Source: Burkholderia sp. GAS332
GTDB taxonomy: Bacteria; Pseudomonadota; Gammaproteobacteria; Burkholderiales; Burkholderiaceae
Length of the DNA stretch: 64,000 nt
Reading direction: 5' to 3'
NCBI GenBank assembly: GCA_900142905.1
Contig: FSRV01000003.1
Location: forward strand, 496,001 to 560,000
Shown piece after piece: positions 9,211 to 16,708 of the stretch (position 1 is its first letter; each line of letters starts with the position of its first letter). The position numbers and the translations under genes were made by a program. The notes beneath the pieces were generated by a model. The model was not told where the DNA came from. It made no database searches and saw only the letters and a list, made by a program, of their open reading frames with translations.

Positions 9211-9363
9211 TTAGTTCACCCAATGGCACGTTCGATGGTGGTGATGGTCATAATGGCAGACTTTATGGCGGTGATGTTGGTCGGCTTGAGCGCTTAGCGG
9301 AGAAAGCGCACCCAGCCAAACGCACAAGCTCAAAGCGGCCAGTAGCAATTTTCCAGATTTCAT
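9211..9363 (-). CDS. Small secreted His-rich protein
   Basis: A 50-residue product: signal peptide MKSGKLLLAALSLCVWLGAL ending SAQA, then a mature part of about 25 residues rich in His with two Cys (HHRHKVCHYDHHHHRTCHWVN). The ATG at 9363 has a GGGGAA ribosome site 6 nt upstream; an upstream in-frame ATG at 9405 would bury the signal. Comparable small periplasmic His/Cys peptides occur in Burkholderia. The composition suggests divalent-metal binding in the periplasm, which is inference. Confidence 0.75.
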   Translation of the reverse strand: MKSGKLLLAALSLCVWLGALSPLSAQADQHHRHKVCHYDHHHHRTCHWVN

Positions 9364-10122
9364 TTGTTTCCCCGATTGGAGTTTGAAGGTAGCCACCCAA
9401 ATCACATCCCTGCAAATCGCGACAGCAGCGCTGGAGCAGCGTGGCCCCGACTATTATGCTGCCTTTTTTGTCGCTGAAATGGCAATGACGCGGCGTGAGA
9501 CCGGAATCGATGTGCGCGATGGTGTCGAATATCCGTACGTGGCCAAACCGGGTCGAACGCTAACCTCAAATCGATCGCCGCTCGCTGCGTTTATCGCTCC
9601 CGTCGCAGACGCTTACCGAATGGGCGCAGGAAAGTGAAACACCGCTTGATAGTTTCGCGGTCTGTTCCGGCAGCGACGTTGGCAAGAAGCGCCAGAAGGA
9701 CGACGACATCGCACAGACCTTCACGTACGAACTACGCCAGTCGAACTCCACGAGAGGATCGCGTTTCTCCAGTTCCACTGACTTCTTCGCCCCGGAGCCG
9801 GAGCAGACCTGGCTGGTATAGGCGGCAATGGAGAACGCAGTAGTGGTAGTCAATACAGCGCGAGCATGCAGAAACAAGGACGGATTTCAGTGCGCGGCGC
9901 TTCGAGACGCAGGGAGACATTATTCCGTACGCTGCCCCGGGGTTATGGGCAACGTACGGGAGCAGAATACAAGCCTTGGTTACGAGCGCGGGATGCGAAA
10001 TCGAAAGGCCGGTGCGGGCGCCCTCCACGCTATCACCAGAATTTCCCCTTCGCCTCGGTCGTCGCGCTTGCCCGCGCGTTTATCTCCACCGACCTCGCCC
10101 GAACGGGCGGCTGTGCGGCGAG
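9364..10122. other. Intergenic with a possible coding remnant
   Basis: About 760 bp without a confident gene. A start-less open frame from 9564 to the TAG at 9819-9821 on the plus strand has coding-like composition (segments TLTEWAQESETPLDSFAV and KKRQKDDDIAQTFTYELR). It sits one frame away from the open frame at 9383-9637. This could be a frameshifted remnant, but no family is recognised. Confidence 0.35.
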
Positions 10123-10470
10123 TTATTCCTTAGTCGAGAAGGCCGAGAAAGCGTCCATGACCCGGCCGGAATAGGCGACCGCAGCGCCGGCGTTCATCGC
10201 AATGGCGACGCCCAGCGCCTCGGCGATCTCCTCACGAGTCGTGCCGAGGTCGATCGCCTTCTTCGTGTGATTCGCAATGCATCCGTCACTGCGGGTGGTC
10301 ACAGCTACCGCCAACGAAATCAATTCGCGCGTTTTAGCGTCCAGGTGTCCCGTTTGAGCGTCGGCGGCGCAAATCTGGCGGTATCCCCCGATTGTCTCCG
10401 GGCTGGCCTCGGCCAGTTCTTTCACGGACCCGCTAACTTTGGGAAGAAACGACTTCCAGTCAATAAGCAT
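10123..10470 (-). CDS. Carboxymuconolactone decarboxylase / AhpD-family protein
   Basis: 115 residues, the usual size for small CMD-family alkylhydroperoxidase-like proteins. The core helix carries SLAVAVTTRSDGCIANHTK, where the family usually has a CxxC-H site; here only one Cys (DGCIANH) is present, so AhpD-type disulfide reductase activity is less likely and a CMD-like or orphan role is possible. The segment GTTREEIAEALGVAIAMNAG is diagnostic. GGAG lies 9 nt before the ATG. No pathway partner is adjacent. Confidence 0.9.
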   Translation of the reverse strand: MLIDWKSFLPKVSGSVKELAEASPETIGGYRQICAADAQTGHLDAKTRELISLAVAVTTRSDGCIANHTKKAIDLGTTREEIAEALGVAIAMNAGAAVAYSGRVMDAFSAFSTKE

Positions 10471-10557
10471 GGGTGTGGTCTCCGTCGGAATATCATTTTC
10501 AGTGATAGGGATGACGACCTCTGCGACAGTATCGACGTCCCAGGATGAGTCGCTCTT

Positions 10558-10839
10558 TCATCTGAGGGAATCGTCGATGGCGAGATTACCATGATCGGGC
10601 TGGATATTGAGACGAACGAATTTCAGATTCACGGCGTTGAAACTGCCGGGCAGGTTCCCATACCATTCCGGTGTCGCCCGAATGCTCAAGGCCGCCATGC
10701 CCGAATCGCGGCGTAGTCGCGCCGGCGCGCCCGGTCGGTGTGCTTCCGTTGCCTTGACAATCACGACGCTGCGGCGATGTATCTCCGCAACGTCGCAGTA
10801 TCGTTTGGATTCGCCCGGTGCACCGGCGAAGGAGTACAC
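10558..10839 (-). CDS. Hypothetical protein, possible
   Basis: 93 codons from a GTG at 10839 with no clear ribosome site. The composition is more protein-like than the opposite-strand frames (RATPEWYGNLPGSFNAVNLK) and third-position GC is moderately high. No domain recognised. It could be the 3' part of a truncated gene, since the frame stays open some codons upstream of the GTG. Confidence 0.35.
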   Translation of the reverse strand: MYSFAGAPGESKRYCDVAEIHRRSVVIVKATEAHRPGAPARLRRDSGMAALSIRATPEWYGNLPGSFNAVNLKFVRLNIQPDHGNLAIDDSLR

Positions 10840-11340
10840 CGTTTCGAACCCGACGATGTTTAAGGTCGCGCAACACGGTTACCGACCGAAGGCTTTGGCT
10901 GATGACGCGACAAGCTTTGTCGGTGATTGACAGTCAGCGATCGGCGGCACATGACCCACAGGGGACAGCCGGTTTTCTCGATAGCAGACGCTCGCTGATG
11001 ATCAGCCACTCAGCGCCTTCGTGCTAAACCGGGCCCTCTGTTACGCTCACGAATGTCTCGTTGGAGATGGGTTGCTTGCCGGAACACACCTCCGAGGGGT
11101 CGTGTTCCGGCTGGACTGCAGGGACGCTGCGGCCCCGTTTGCGTGGAAGGGCATCTTTTAATTGCCGACGTGCAGAAGCAATGGCGCGGATCTATAACAG
11201 TACTGTGGCCCGAAGATAACGTGCTGCCTGCTCGCCGGCCCCGACGCCGGCAATTCACCCCTGGAGGTTTAGCGAATACCGCCTGATGAATCCATGCTTT
11301 GTCTGTTCGAATTCCGATTGACCAGGTATCGGAGGTAATC
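10840..11340. other. Intergenic, nothing recognised
   Basis: About 500 bp. Several overlapping open frames on both strands give Arg/Pro/Ser-rich translations with no motif. The end of the stretch carries the GGAGGTAA ribosome site of the next gene at 11331-11338. Confidence 0.5.
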
Positions 11341-11628
11341 ATGAAGTACGAGTACCGCGGTTGGGTCATTGACGCAACCCCGGAGTTTTCGCTTGGACAG
11401 TTCTTCGCGCATGCGCGGATCGTCCGGGCGTCGCCTGACGATGATGCGGACACTGAAATGCACATCGCACGCAATCTTGCCTGGTTCGAATACGAAGATG
11501 AGGCGATCGAGCTTGCGCATCAATGGGCGATTGAGTGGATCGATGCACACGACGATAGCCTCGCCAGCACGGAGGCTGGTTCACTGACGCGGCAGGACGG
11601 TCTACCGGTGAACGCCCCGGCCAGATGA
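11341..11628 (+). CDS. Small conserved protein of the YxGxxI beta-domain family (copy 1)
   Basis: 95 residues starting MKYEYRGWVIDATPEFSLGQ. It has a pattern shared by at least four other small proteins here (11943 minus, 15690, 43949, 44210): a short N-terminal Tyr-x-Gly/Ala strand, an A-x-V/I-x-R-A strand, and a C-terminal helix with A..A..WA..WID. This implies one small alpha/beta fold. The ATG at 11341 follows GGAGGTAATC, an excellent ribosome site; an earlier open codon at 11299 is not needed. Function unknown; such proteins recur as short monocistronic genes in Burkholderia. Confidence 0.8.
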   Translation: MKYEYRGWVIDATPEFSLGQFFAHARIVRASPDDDADTEMHIARNLAWFEYEDEAIELAHQWAIEWIDAHDDSLASTEAGSLTRQDGLPVNAPAR

Positions 11629-11837
11629 AAGTCCGGATACATGATCCTGACGCCGGGTAACGGACGCTGTAGCCAATCCACAACGCCTGCGTCAGCGATG
11701 ACACAGGTCCGCTCCACGGCAGACGAGGCAACGCGGCCTCTCGCAAATATTCAGACGAGACACCTGATTGCGTCGGAAACAGGGATGTGTAGGATGGAAC
11801 CAACGTCAGCGCCCCGTGCGCGGCGTGTGTGTTTCGG

Positions 11838-11864
11838 GCCGCAGCAACGTCTGCGGCTTTTTTT
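11838..11864 (+). terminator. Rho-independent terminator
   Basis: Stem GCCGCAG / CTGCGGC with a 6-nt loop followed by seven T. It lies about 210 bp downstream of the 95-aa gene, so it may end that transcript or an unannotated small RNA in between. Confidence 0.8.
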
Positions 11865-11942
11865 ATGCATCCGGAATCTCTCCGGCATTCGCGCGTGCCA
11901 TCCGGCGTCGCCGCCCTCGCTGGCGCCACCCGCCGTGCCGAC

Positions 11943-12161
11943 TTACCTCAGGGAGAATGGCGGCCTCGGGCGTCGCCGGCCGTCGATATGGGCTTTTGCG
12001 TATTCAATGGCAAACCTGCATGCTGCGCTCCCGGATGCGAAGTAACCAGGAATACCAGATGTTTCGCGTTTGCCATTCCGGTGCGTGACTATCGCTGTTG
12101 CTGCGTAGCCTGGGATGGAAACCGCGGCGAGAGGCATGATCGTCGATGCCTTGTATTCCAC
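11943..12161 (-). CDS. Small conserved protein of the YxGxxI beta-domain family (copy 2)
   Basis: 72 residues from a GTG at 12161: an MEYKAST start, a central strand YAATAIVTHRNGKRETSGIP, then SAACRFAIEYAKAHIDGR, the C-terminal helix of the small family seen at 11341. No strong ribosome site precedes the GTG. The match in layout to the other copies is the main support. Confidence 0.6.
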   Translation of the reverse strand: MEYKASTIMPLAAVSIPGYAATAIVTHRNGKRETSGIPGYFASGSAACRFAIEYAKAHIDGRRRPRPPFSLR

Positions 12162-12415
12162 GGGATCAGCGTCCGTGGCATGTCGCTCCTTGTCGCCGTT
12201 CGGCGAGCCAACCGTAGCGCCTCGATCGGTTCATCGCAGGACAATTGTGCGACGAATAAAAGGTGCAGGGCGTCACTTGCGGCAAAGAGACGGTCGATGC
12301 AGCGGTGGCCAACGCGCCCAATGTTGCCGCTGCAAAACAACATAGCACAGCGGCCAATCAGGGTGAGCCGCTCCGCCACCAACGCAAACACTTCCTCTAC
12401 GCAAGCCAGGTCCAT
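12089..12415 (-). CDS. Hypothetical helical protein, possible
   Basis: 108 codons from an ATG at 12415 that has GGAG 7 nt upstream. The first 70 residues look helical and protein-like (MDLACVEEVFALVAERLTLI, CDEPIEALRLARR); the C-terminal part is Arg/Ser-rich and overlaps the small gene at 11943-12161 in another frame. The real protein may end earlier in an ancestral version. No family recognised. Confidence 0.35.
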   Translation of the reverse strand: MDLACVEEVFALVAERLTLIGRCAMLFCSGNIGRVGHRCIDRLFAASDALHLLFVAQLSCDEPIEALRLARRTATRSDMPRTLIPWNTRHRRSCLSPRFPSQATQQQR

Positions 12416-12471
12416 AATGGGGCTCCAGGCTCGACCGGTATCATGCATATGAGGTGAAAGGAGACTGGCCT

Positions 12472-12693
12472 ATGGATGATACACAGGCAAAATCTGCGGC
12501 TGAGCGTTATGAAGCCTGTCGGACCATCGATGAAGGATGTTCTCGTGCCATGGCCGTATGCGTCGACATGATCGACGCCGTTTGCGCCATCGGCGTAAGA
12601 AACGAGTTGCACGCTGTTCGCGATGCATTGCAGCGGCTCCACGCTGCTGCTGCGTCCGCACATGACGAAGCGGCCAGGACCAGAATGAACTGA
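12472..12693 (+). CDS. Hypothetical small helical protein
   Basis: 73 residues starting MDDTQAKSAAERYEACRTID. AAAGGAG lies 9 nt before the ATG at 12472, better than the GTG at 12454. The product is almost entirely predicted helix with three Cys. Its stop codon abuts the stop of the convergent gene at 12694. No function can be assigned. Confidence 0.65.
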   Translation: MDDTQAKSAAERYEACRTIDEGCSRAMAVCVDMIDAVCAIGVRNELHAVRDALQRLHAAAASAHDEAARTRMN

Positions 12694-13743
12694 TCAGCTA
12701 CGGAGTCTCGTCAGCAGGTCTGCCACCCCCGCCCGGGTGGCAATTTCCCAGATATATCCGCGCGAATAATCGACGCCGACCCGACGGTGAAGCGCGGTGC
12801 GCAAACGCGCGTTCGTCCAGTGATCCGCCTCTATGCCGTGTGCGCGAGGTGACTCCTTGAGCGTCGCGGCAACCCATGCCAGCGTTTCGTCATTGATCGC
12901 CAGACGCTTCTTCTCCGTGCGCTGCTTCGGCGATCGCATCCGGTGCTCCATTCCGAGCTTCCCGATGACGGTTCTCACGTGTCCACTGGAATGGTAAACG
13001 CCGAACTTCTCCCTGATCAGCTTTTGAACATCCCCGTTTCTCCACAGTTCGGTTTCATAGCCGTGGGCCATGGGGCTGCCCTCCAATGTCGCCCTCAACC
13101 ACTCAAGCGCTTCGGGGCCAAGGGTAGCCTTGCGCCCGGATGACCTGAGCTGTTCAACAGCCCTAACCCCACCAGCAACTATCATTGATCTGTATTTTTC
13201 AATGGTGCGCAGGCTGATGCTGAGCTCTTTCGCGACGCGCTCGGCACTGTCCCCATCCAGCAACATTTTCGCAGCTGTCTTTCGGCGCGCGGCCTGGACG
13301 TCACCCTGCGATTTTCTAGCGGTAGCAGGTGACGCCTTTTCTGAAGTTGAATAGGTGAGTCGGTATGCGAGGCCATAACCCCGAACAAGGTGGCCCACAT
13401 GCGAAGCTGAAAACTGGACTCCCAAACGCCGGAAGATCAGTTCGCGCAACTGGCTTATGGTCCAGGTCGGCCCTGGATAGCCGTGAAGTCCAGGTGAGTG
13501 CTTGATCGCGCTAACGAGCCAGCTTTGCGAAGCATCATCCAGTCGCGGGACATTCCCGTGAATACGAAGGCGGGCAAGAGCCTCAGGTCCCCCCCTTTCT
13601 ATCAGGTCCTTGTATTTGCTCACGGTCGGAAGACTCAGCCGGGCCTTCCTGGATACGTCGCTAATCCCGTCACCCTTCGACAGGAGTTCAGCAGCGAGCG
13701 CCCTGCGGCACGCGAGAGGAACATCGTCTATCTGTTTGCCCAT
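12694..13743 (-). CDS. Repeat-built HTH protein from IS630-type transposase DNA-binding units, no nuclease
   Basis: 349 residues made almost wholly of DNA-binding modules. Residues about 9-50 are an HTH (LLSKGDGISDVSRKARLSLP), followed by a winged helix at about 66-128 (SWLVSAIKHSPGLHGYPGPT, ELIFRRLGVQFSASHVGHLV). The pair repeats: HTH at about 152-198 (LLDGDSAERVAKELSISLRT), winged helix at about 208-268 (HGYETELWRNGDVQKLIREK). A third winged helix follows at about 285-345 (HGIEADHWTNARLRTALHRR). This is the N-terminal architecture of IS630/Tc1-type transposases, but the DDE domain is absent and the protein ends after the third unit. No terminal inverted repeats were seen nearby. Inference: a domesticated or standalone DNA-binding protein. 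Confidence 0.7.
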   Translation of the reverse strand: MGKQIDDVPLACRRALAAELLSKGDGISDVSRKARLSLPTVSKYKDLIERGGPEALARLRIHGNVPRLDDASQSWLVSAIKHSPGLHGYPGPTWTISQLRELIFRRLGVQFSASHVGHLVRGYGLAYRLTYSTSEKASPATARKSQGDVQAARRKTAAKMLLDGDSAERVAKELSISLRTIEKYRSMIVAGGVRAVEQLRSSGRKATLGPEALEWLRATLEGSPMAHGYETELWRNGDVQKLIREKFGVYHSSGHVRTVIGKLGMEHRMRSPKQRTEKKRLAINDETLAWVAATLKESPRAHGIEADHWTNARLRTALHRRVGVDYSRGYIWEIATRAGVADLLTRLRS

Positions 13744-13818
13744 CGTGCTGTGAGGAAGTGAACTGGTGGTTTATGCCGCCTTGGGGATCGCCATATTTAT
13801 ACATGATTTTCGACATCT

Positions 13819-13972
13819 TCCTTCGGGCGGGTACGACCCTCGCGCTATTTTCACCACTGCGTTTCGGCAATGCCGGGGCGGCCGTTCGCCACGGAGGCCG
13901 ACGCCCTGATGGGTGGACATAGCACTGCGCAAAAAATCGTCGATGATCTTTTCTGCCAACCACCTCGCTAAT
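13819..13972 (+). pseudogene. Truncated duplicate of the gene at 15690
   Basis: Near-identical at nucleotide level to the 3' half of the 90-aa gene at 15690-15962, from CTTCGGGCGGGTACG to the shared stop region and about 20 bp beyond. The 5' half is missing, and GCCGGGGCGG replaces GCCGGTGGGCGG, a 2-bp deletion that breaks the frame. A dead duplicate about 2 kb from its parent. Confidence 0.8.
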
Positions 13973-14064
13973 GGCCGCTCTCGCCTTTTTGCCAGACTGA
14001 TACAGATGGTCTGAGATGCACCTATGATTTTTATAGGTATCTTCCCTAAAAGCAGGTTGGGAAG

Positions 14065-14124
14065 GTCGAGGGGTAGCATCGGTTCGCCTCCCCCCGACTC
14101 GGAAACCGGGTTGAGGCATTTTTT
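14065..14124 (+). promoter_or_regulatory. Possible attenuator: two mutually exclusive hairpins and a T-run
   Basis: A stem formed by 14065-14072 and 14091-14098 competes with a second stem, 14095-14102 with 14106-14113 (loop AAA), because both use 14095-14098. The second is followed by six T (14119-14124), a terminator-like shape. The arrangement resembles an antiterminator/terminator leader upstream of the gene at 14252, but it could be coincidental in GC-rich sequence. Confidence 0.35.
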
Positions 14125-14127
14125 ATA

Positions 14128-14152
14128 GCGCCCCTCCTCGGGCGCTTTTTTT
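14128..14152 (+). terminator. Rho-independent terminator
   Basis: Stem GCGCCC / GGGCGC, loop CTCCTC, then seven T. It lies about 100 bp before the gene at 14252, so it ends an upstream plus-strand transcript or a leader RNA. Confidence 0.85.
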
Positions 14153-14251
14153 GGACCTGCTTGTGCGGTCCCCATCTTTCGGCGTGGTCGACTGCGTAAT
14201 TACCCCGGTGTCGTCTAAGCTGAAGGGATCTATCTCCGCCGGAGCTCCGCC

Positions 14252-14530
14252 ATGCTCACCTCTGAGATCCCGCTGACTGGTGATGATCTGCTGTTCGTGG
14301 TAGACGGACTGGCCTTGCGCTCGCCCGCGCTCGCAGGTGATCCCAAACAGCTTTCGGCGGAGATTCGGAAGGTGATGATGGAAGTCCGCCTGACGGTCGC
14401 AAATTACGACCTGACGCGGTTGCACTCCAGTCTGTGCATCGCTGAATCGTTGCTCCTGCTCAAGCGCCCAGCAGAGGCGCTGGCGGTCATCCACTCGGCG
14501 GTTCGCCATTACGCCAGCGACTTCAATTGA
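14252..14530 (+). CDS. Hypothetical protein, 92 aa
   Basis: ATG at 14252 preceded by a GGAG site. The product begins MLTSEIPLTGDDLLFVVDGL and continues as amphipathic helices (LTVANYDLTRLHSSLCIAES, RPAEALAVIHSAVRHYASD), reminiscent of a single TPR-like helix pair, but no family is recognised. Preceded by a strong terminator at 14128, so it has its own promoter or is controlled by that leader. Confidence 0.7.
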   Translation: MLTSEIPLTGDDLLFVVDGLALRSPALAGDPKQLSAEIRKVMMEVRLTVANYDLTRLHSSLCIAESLLLLKRPAEALAVIHSAVRHYASDFN

Positions 14531-14613
14531 TTCCGCCATACGGCGCGTGCTGGTCGCGCCTCTGGCTCTGGGCAAGCCGTTCTGGGCGTAAGCGTTTCAT
14601 AATCTGTTCCGCA

Positions 14614-14688
14614 TACAATGCACGCCTCTCAGGTTCTAGCTCACTCGGACGCTAGACCTTTCAAGCCGGCCTTGTGCCGGTCTTTTTT
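14614..14688 (+). ncRNA. Candidate small RNA of about 63 nt
   Basis: A TACAAT -10-like box at 14614-14619 would start an RNA near 14626. The RNA would contain a hairpin (14632-14640 with 14651-14658, one bulged base) followed directly by a terminator stem CCGGC/GCCGG (14666-14680) and TCTTTTTT. No -35 is obvious. It could instead be the 3' end of the 14252 mRNA; the -10 box and compact two-hairpin shape favour a separate RNA. Confidence 0.4.
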
Positions 14689-14698
14689 CGCGCCGCGT

Positions 14699-15055
14699 TT
14701 ACTCACGATCACCATTTGACTGGTGATCCGACGGGCTATCCGGGCCCTTACCCTGCGATTTCTTCGTTCGACGCAGCGCCGCTCCAACCTGACCGGCTGT
14801 GTCCCGGATAGACGTGCGCATGTACCAGGGCCACCACGCCAGGTGATAGAACCACACGAACGCTGAGCGATACCCCCGGAGCCACTCCTGGCGGATACCG
14901 GCTGAAGGAAAGCTTTCAAAGGTGCGGTGTCCGAGTGCCATCACGCCGATCGTCATCCAGACAACGGCAATCACGAAAGTGGGAAGGGACAGCAAGCAGG
15001 CGGCAATGAACAACGCGAGCGGCAAGCAGAGGATAAGTGGCGAGCGAGTTTTCAT
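14699..15055 (-). CDS. Small inner-membrane protein
   Basis: 118 residues beginning MKTRSPLILCLPLALFIAAC, with two adjacent hydrophobic segments (about 7-25 and 26-43), then an aromatic-rich stretch (SAFVWFYHLAWWPWYMR) that may lie at the membrane face, and a charged tail. The Cys in the first segment is not in a convincing lipobox. No family recognised; the neighbours do not indicate a role. Confidence 0.65.
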   Translation of the reverse strand: MKTRSPLILCLPLALFIAACLLSLPTFVIAVVWMTIGVMALGHRTFESFPSAGIRQEWLRGYRSAFVWFYHLAWWPWYMRTSIRDTAGQVGAALRRTKKSQGKGPDSPSDHQSNGDRE

Positions 15056-15253
15056 GTCGTTTTCGCGCCGGCTTGATCAGTTCGATTTTTCAGCTTACAG
15101 CATATCGCCGGGCGTAACCGACCAGGGGTTTTTGTCATTTTTTAAACTGCTAAATGCGGATGTCCCCCGGTGAGCTATTCTGCACGTTGAAAGCCCCAAG
15201 CCGGTTCACAATTGGATCGAAACGCAGACGCATCACCTCTTACACTGAAGAAC

Positions 15254-15706
15254 ATGAAAGATCGATCCACAATCGTATGCGTACGGGCCGGCAAGGTGCT
15301 TCTGGTCGCCCGAGCGCGCTCACGATGGTCGCTGCCCGGCGGTACAATCAAACGGTCCGAATCGCCGCTGGAAGCGGCTCGACGCGAACTGGAAGAGGAA
15401 ACGAGCCTTGTTGAAGCCAGCTTGACGTACCTGTTCCAGTTTGGCGGACTGAACAAACGGCATCATGTTTTTTCCGTCGACCTCGCGCGGGACGCGTCGC
15501 CCGAGCCCGGCAACGAAATCTCCCAGTGTCACTGGTTCAGCCCGATAAAGGTAGCAACCTTGTCAACCAGCATACCCACTCGCGAGATCGTTGATCTCTT
15601 TCTTCGATTCGAAAATCGCCGCAACAATCCGTCCACAGTCCTTAATGAATGCGATTCGCGCGTTTACGCAGACGGAGAGCGAATAACCAATGACACAGAC
15701 TTTTGA
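15254..15706 (+). CDS. NUDIX hydrolase
   Basis: 150 residues. The NUDIX box runs from GGTIKRSESPLEAARRELEE to ETSL, fitting Gx5Ex7REUxEE, with Thr in place of the usual Gly after EE. The family hydrolyses nucleoside diphosphates linked to another moiety; the exact substrate is not visible. ATG 15254 (MKDRSTIVCVRAGKVLLVAR) is preferred to an in-frame TTG at 15212. The end overlaps the next gene by 17 bp, implying translational coupling. Confidence 0.88.
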   Translation: MKDRSTIVCVRAGKVLLVARARSRWSLPGGTIKRSESPLEAARRELEEETSLVEASLTYLFQFGGLNKRHHVFSVDLARDASPEPGNEISQCHWFSPIKVATLSTSIPTREIVDLFLRFENRRNNPSTVLNECDSRVYADGERITNDTDF

Positions 15707-15962
15707 ATATCAGGGGTTCACCATCGTAGTGGACGTCGAAGCAGACTTTGGTTGGGAGCGAATCGCCAGTCTCACCCAGGGAACGGGCTTTGTGTCGACG
15801 GTCCGAATTCTTCGGGCGGGTACGGCCCTCGCGCTATTTTCTCCACTGCGTTTTGGTGATGCCGGTGGGCGGCCGTTCGCCACGGAGGCCGACGCCCTGA
15901 TGGGTGGGTATAGCGCTGCGCAAAAAATCGTCGAAGATCTTTTCAGTCAACCACCTCGCTAA
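15690..15962 (+). CDS. Small conserved protein of the YxGxxI beta-domain family (copy 3)
   Basis: 90 residues starting MTQTFEYQGFTIVVDVEADF, with the central strand VSTVRILRAG and C-terminal helix of the recurring small family. The gene begins inside the NUDIX gene (17-bp overlap) and is likely co-transcribed with it. A truncated duplicate lies at 13819-13972. Confidence 0.82.
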   Translation: MTQTFEYQGFTIVVDVEADFGWERIASLTQGTGFVSTVRILRAGTALALFSPLRFGDAGGRPFATEADALMGGYSAAQKIVEDLFSQPPR

Positions 15963-16234
15963 CGCCTGCTCCCGCCTTTTGCCAGGATGAATCTATGGTG
16001 TTCGACGAATTCGGTAAGCGTGACCGTCCGCTATTGGGTTGCGGCCATTTGCGCCGGGTTATCGAAAGGCTCTTGATGGCGGAGCCCGGAAGTTCGACAT
16101 CGAACCGCTTGGGTCGGACCCAGCCCGCGTCGAACTTCCACAGCCGACCCAAGCATGTGGAAGCATCCGGAAATTGAAATCGTCCGTATCTTACATCGCT
16201 CGCATCCACGAGAGTGCGTCCATGTCGGGCGCAC

Positions 16235-16265
16235 AAAAAAGCCAGGGCGGTTTTGAAGCCCTGGC
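16235..16265 (-). terminator. Strong minus-strand terminator
   Basis: Reading the minus strand: stem GCCAGGGC / GCCCTGGC with a 9-nt loop, followed by six T. It is the likely 3' end of the phaP-phaB-52-aa transcript or of an RNA processed from its long 3' region. Confidence 0.88.
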
Positions 16266-16269
16266 CGAG

Positions 16270-16302
16270 GGATTCTGCTGGTTGAGAGGACCAGCAGAAT
16301 CC
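16270..16302 (-). ncRNA. Perfect 13-bp hairpin next to the terminator; candidate 3'UTR-derived RNA
   Basis: Stem ATTCTGCTGGT and its complement, 13 bp in all, with a 7-nt loop, sits 4 nt before the terminator at 16235-16265 on the minus strand. With about 220 nt of gene-free sequence between it and the 52-aa gene, this looks like a structured small RNA or stable 3'UTR module. A promoter was not found. Confidence 0.4.
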
Positions 16303-16522
16303 GAAGGCGCCTACTGCGCCTGAGAACGCAGCAGCCCGCCAAAAGGTGTCGCTGTTTGATCGTAGCGCGAATCAATATTTATCGCTATGGCATATGAAAC
16401 GACGACAGCCATTGCGTGACGTTGCCAGTGCGCGGTCCCTGATGAAACGCATGCGCCCACGCGTCAAGGTAACGCTGCGATCACCCTCGGTAGTGCCACC
16501 ATAGGCGTGTAAGCGCAGCAGC

Positions 16523-16681
16523 TCAATGCCGGGCGTTGCTCCAGTGCGGCCAGTAGTGACGGTGATCCAGCTGCCTAAGCCGCTTTCGATGCACCTGCTC
16601 CCGGTAATAATGAGCGGCGACGAACACGGGTGCCATCGCCAGCACGAACGAACCCACTACGATTCCCACTGCATCACTCAT
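16523..16681 (-). CDS. Small membrane protein, 52 aa
   Basis: Starts at ATG 16681 with GGAGG 5 nt upstream and ends 16523. The product MSDAVGIVVGSFVLAMAPVF continues VAAHYYREQVHRKRLRQLDH: one N-terminal transmembrane helix, then a basic and aromatic tail (HRHYWPHW). It lies 27 bp after the phaB stop on the same strand, so it is probably part of that operon. Confidence 0.75.
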   Translation of the reverse strand: MSDAVGIVVGSFVLAMAPVFVAAHYYREQVHRKRLRQLDHRHYWPHWSNARH

Positions 16682-16708
16682 CGCAACCTCCATTACAGAT
16701 CTATCGGC

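Noticed and set aside
11829..12452. 207-codon plus-strand frame covering the small minus-strand genes
   Set aside because: The translation is Arg/Ala/Cys-rich without domains; it contains a terminator hairpin in its first codons and opposes a better-supported gene.
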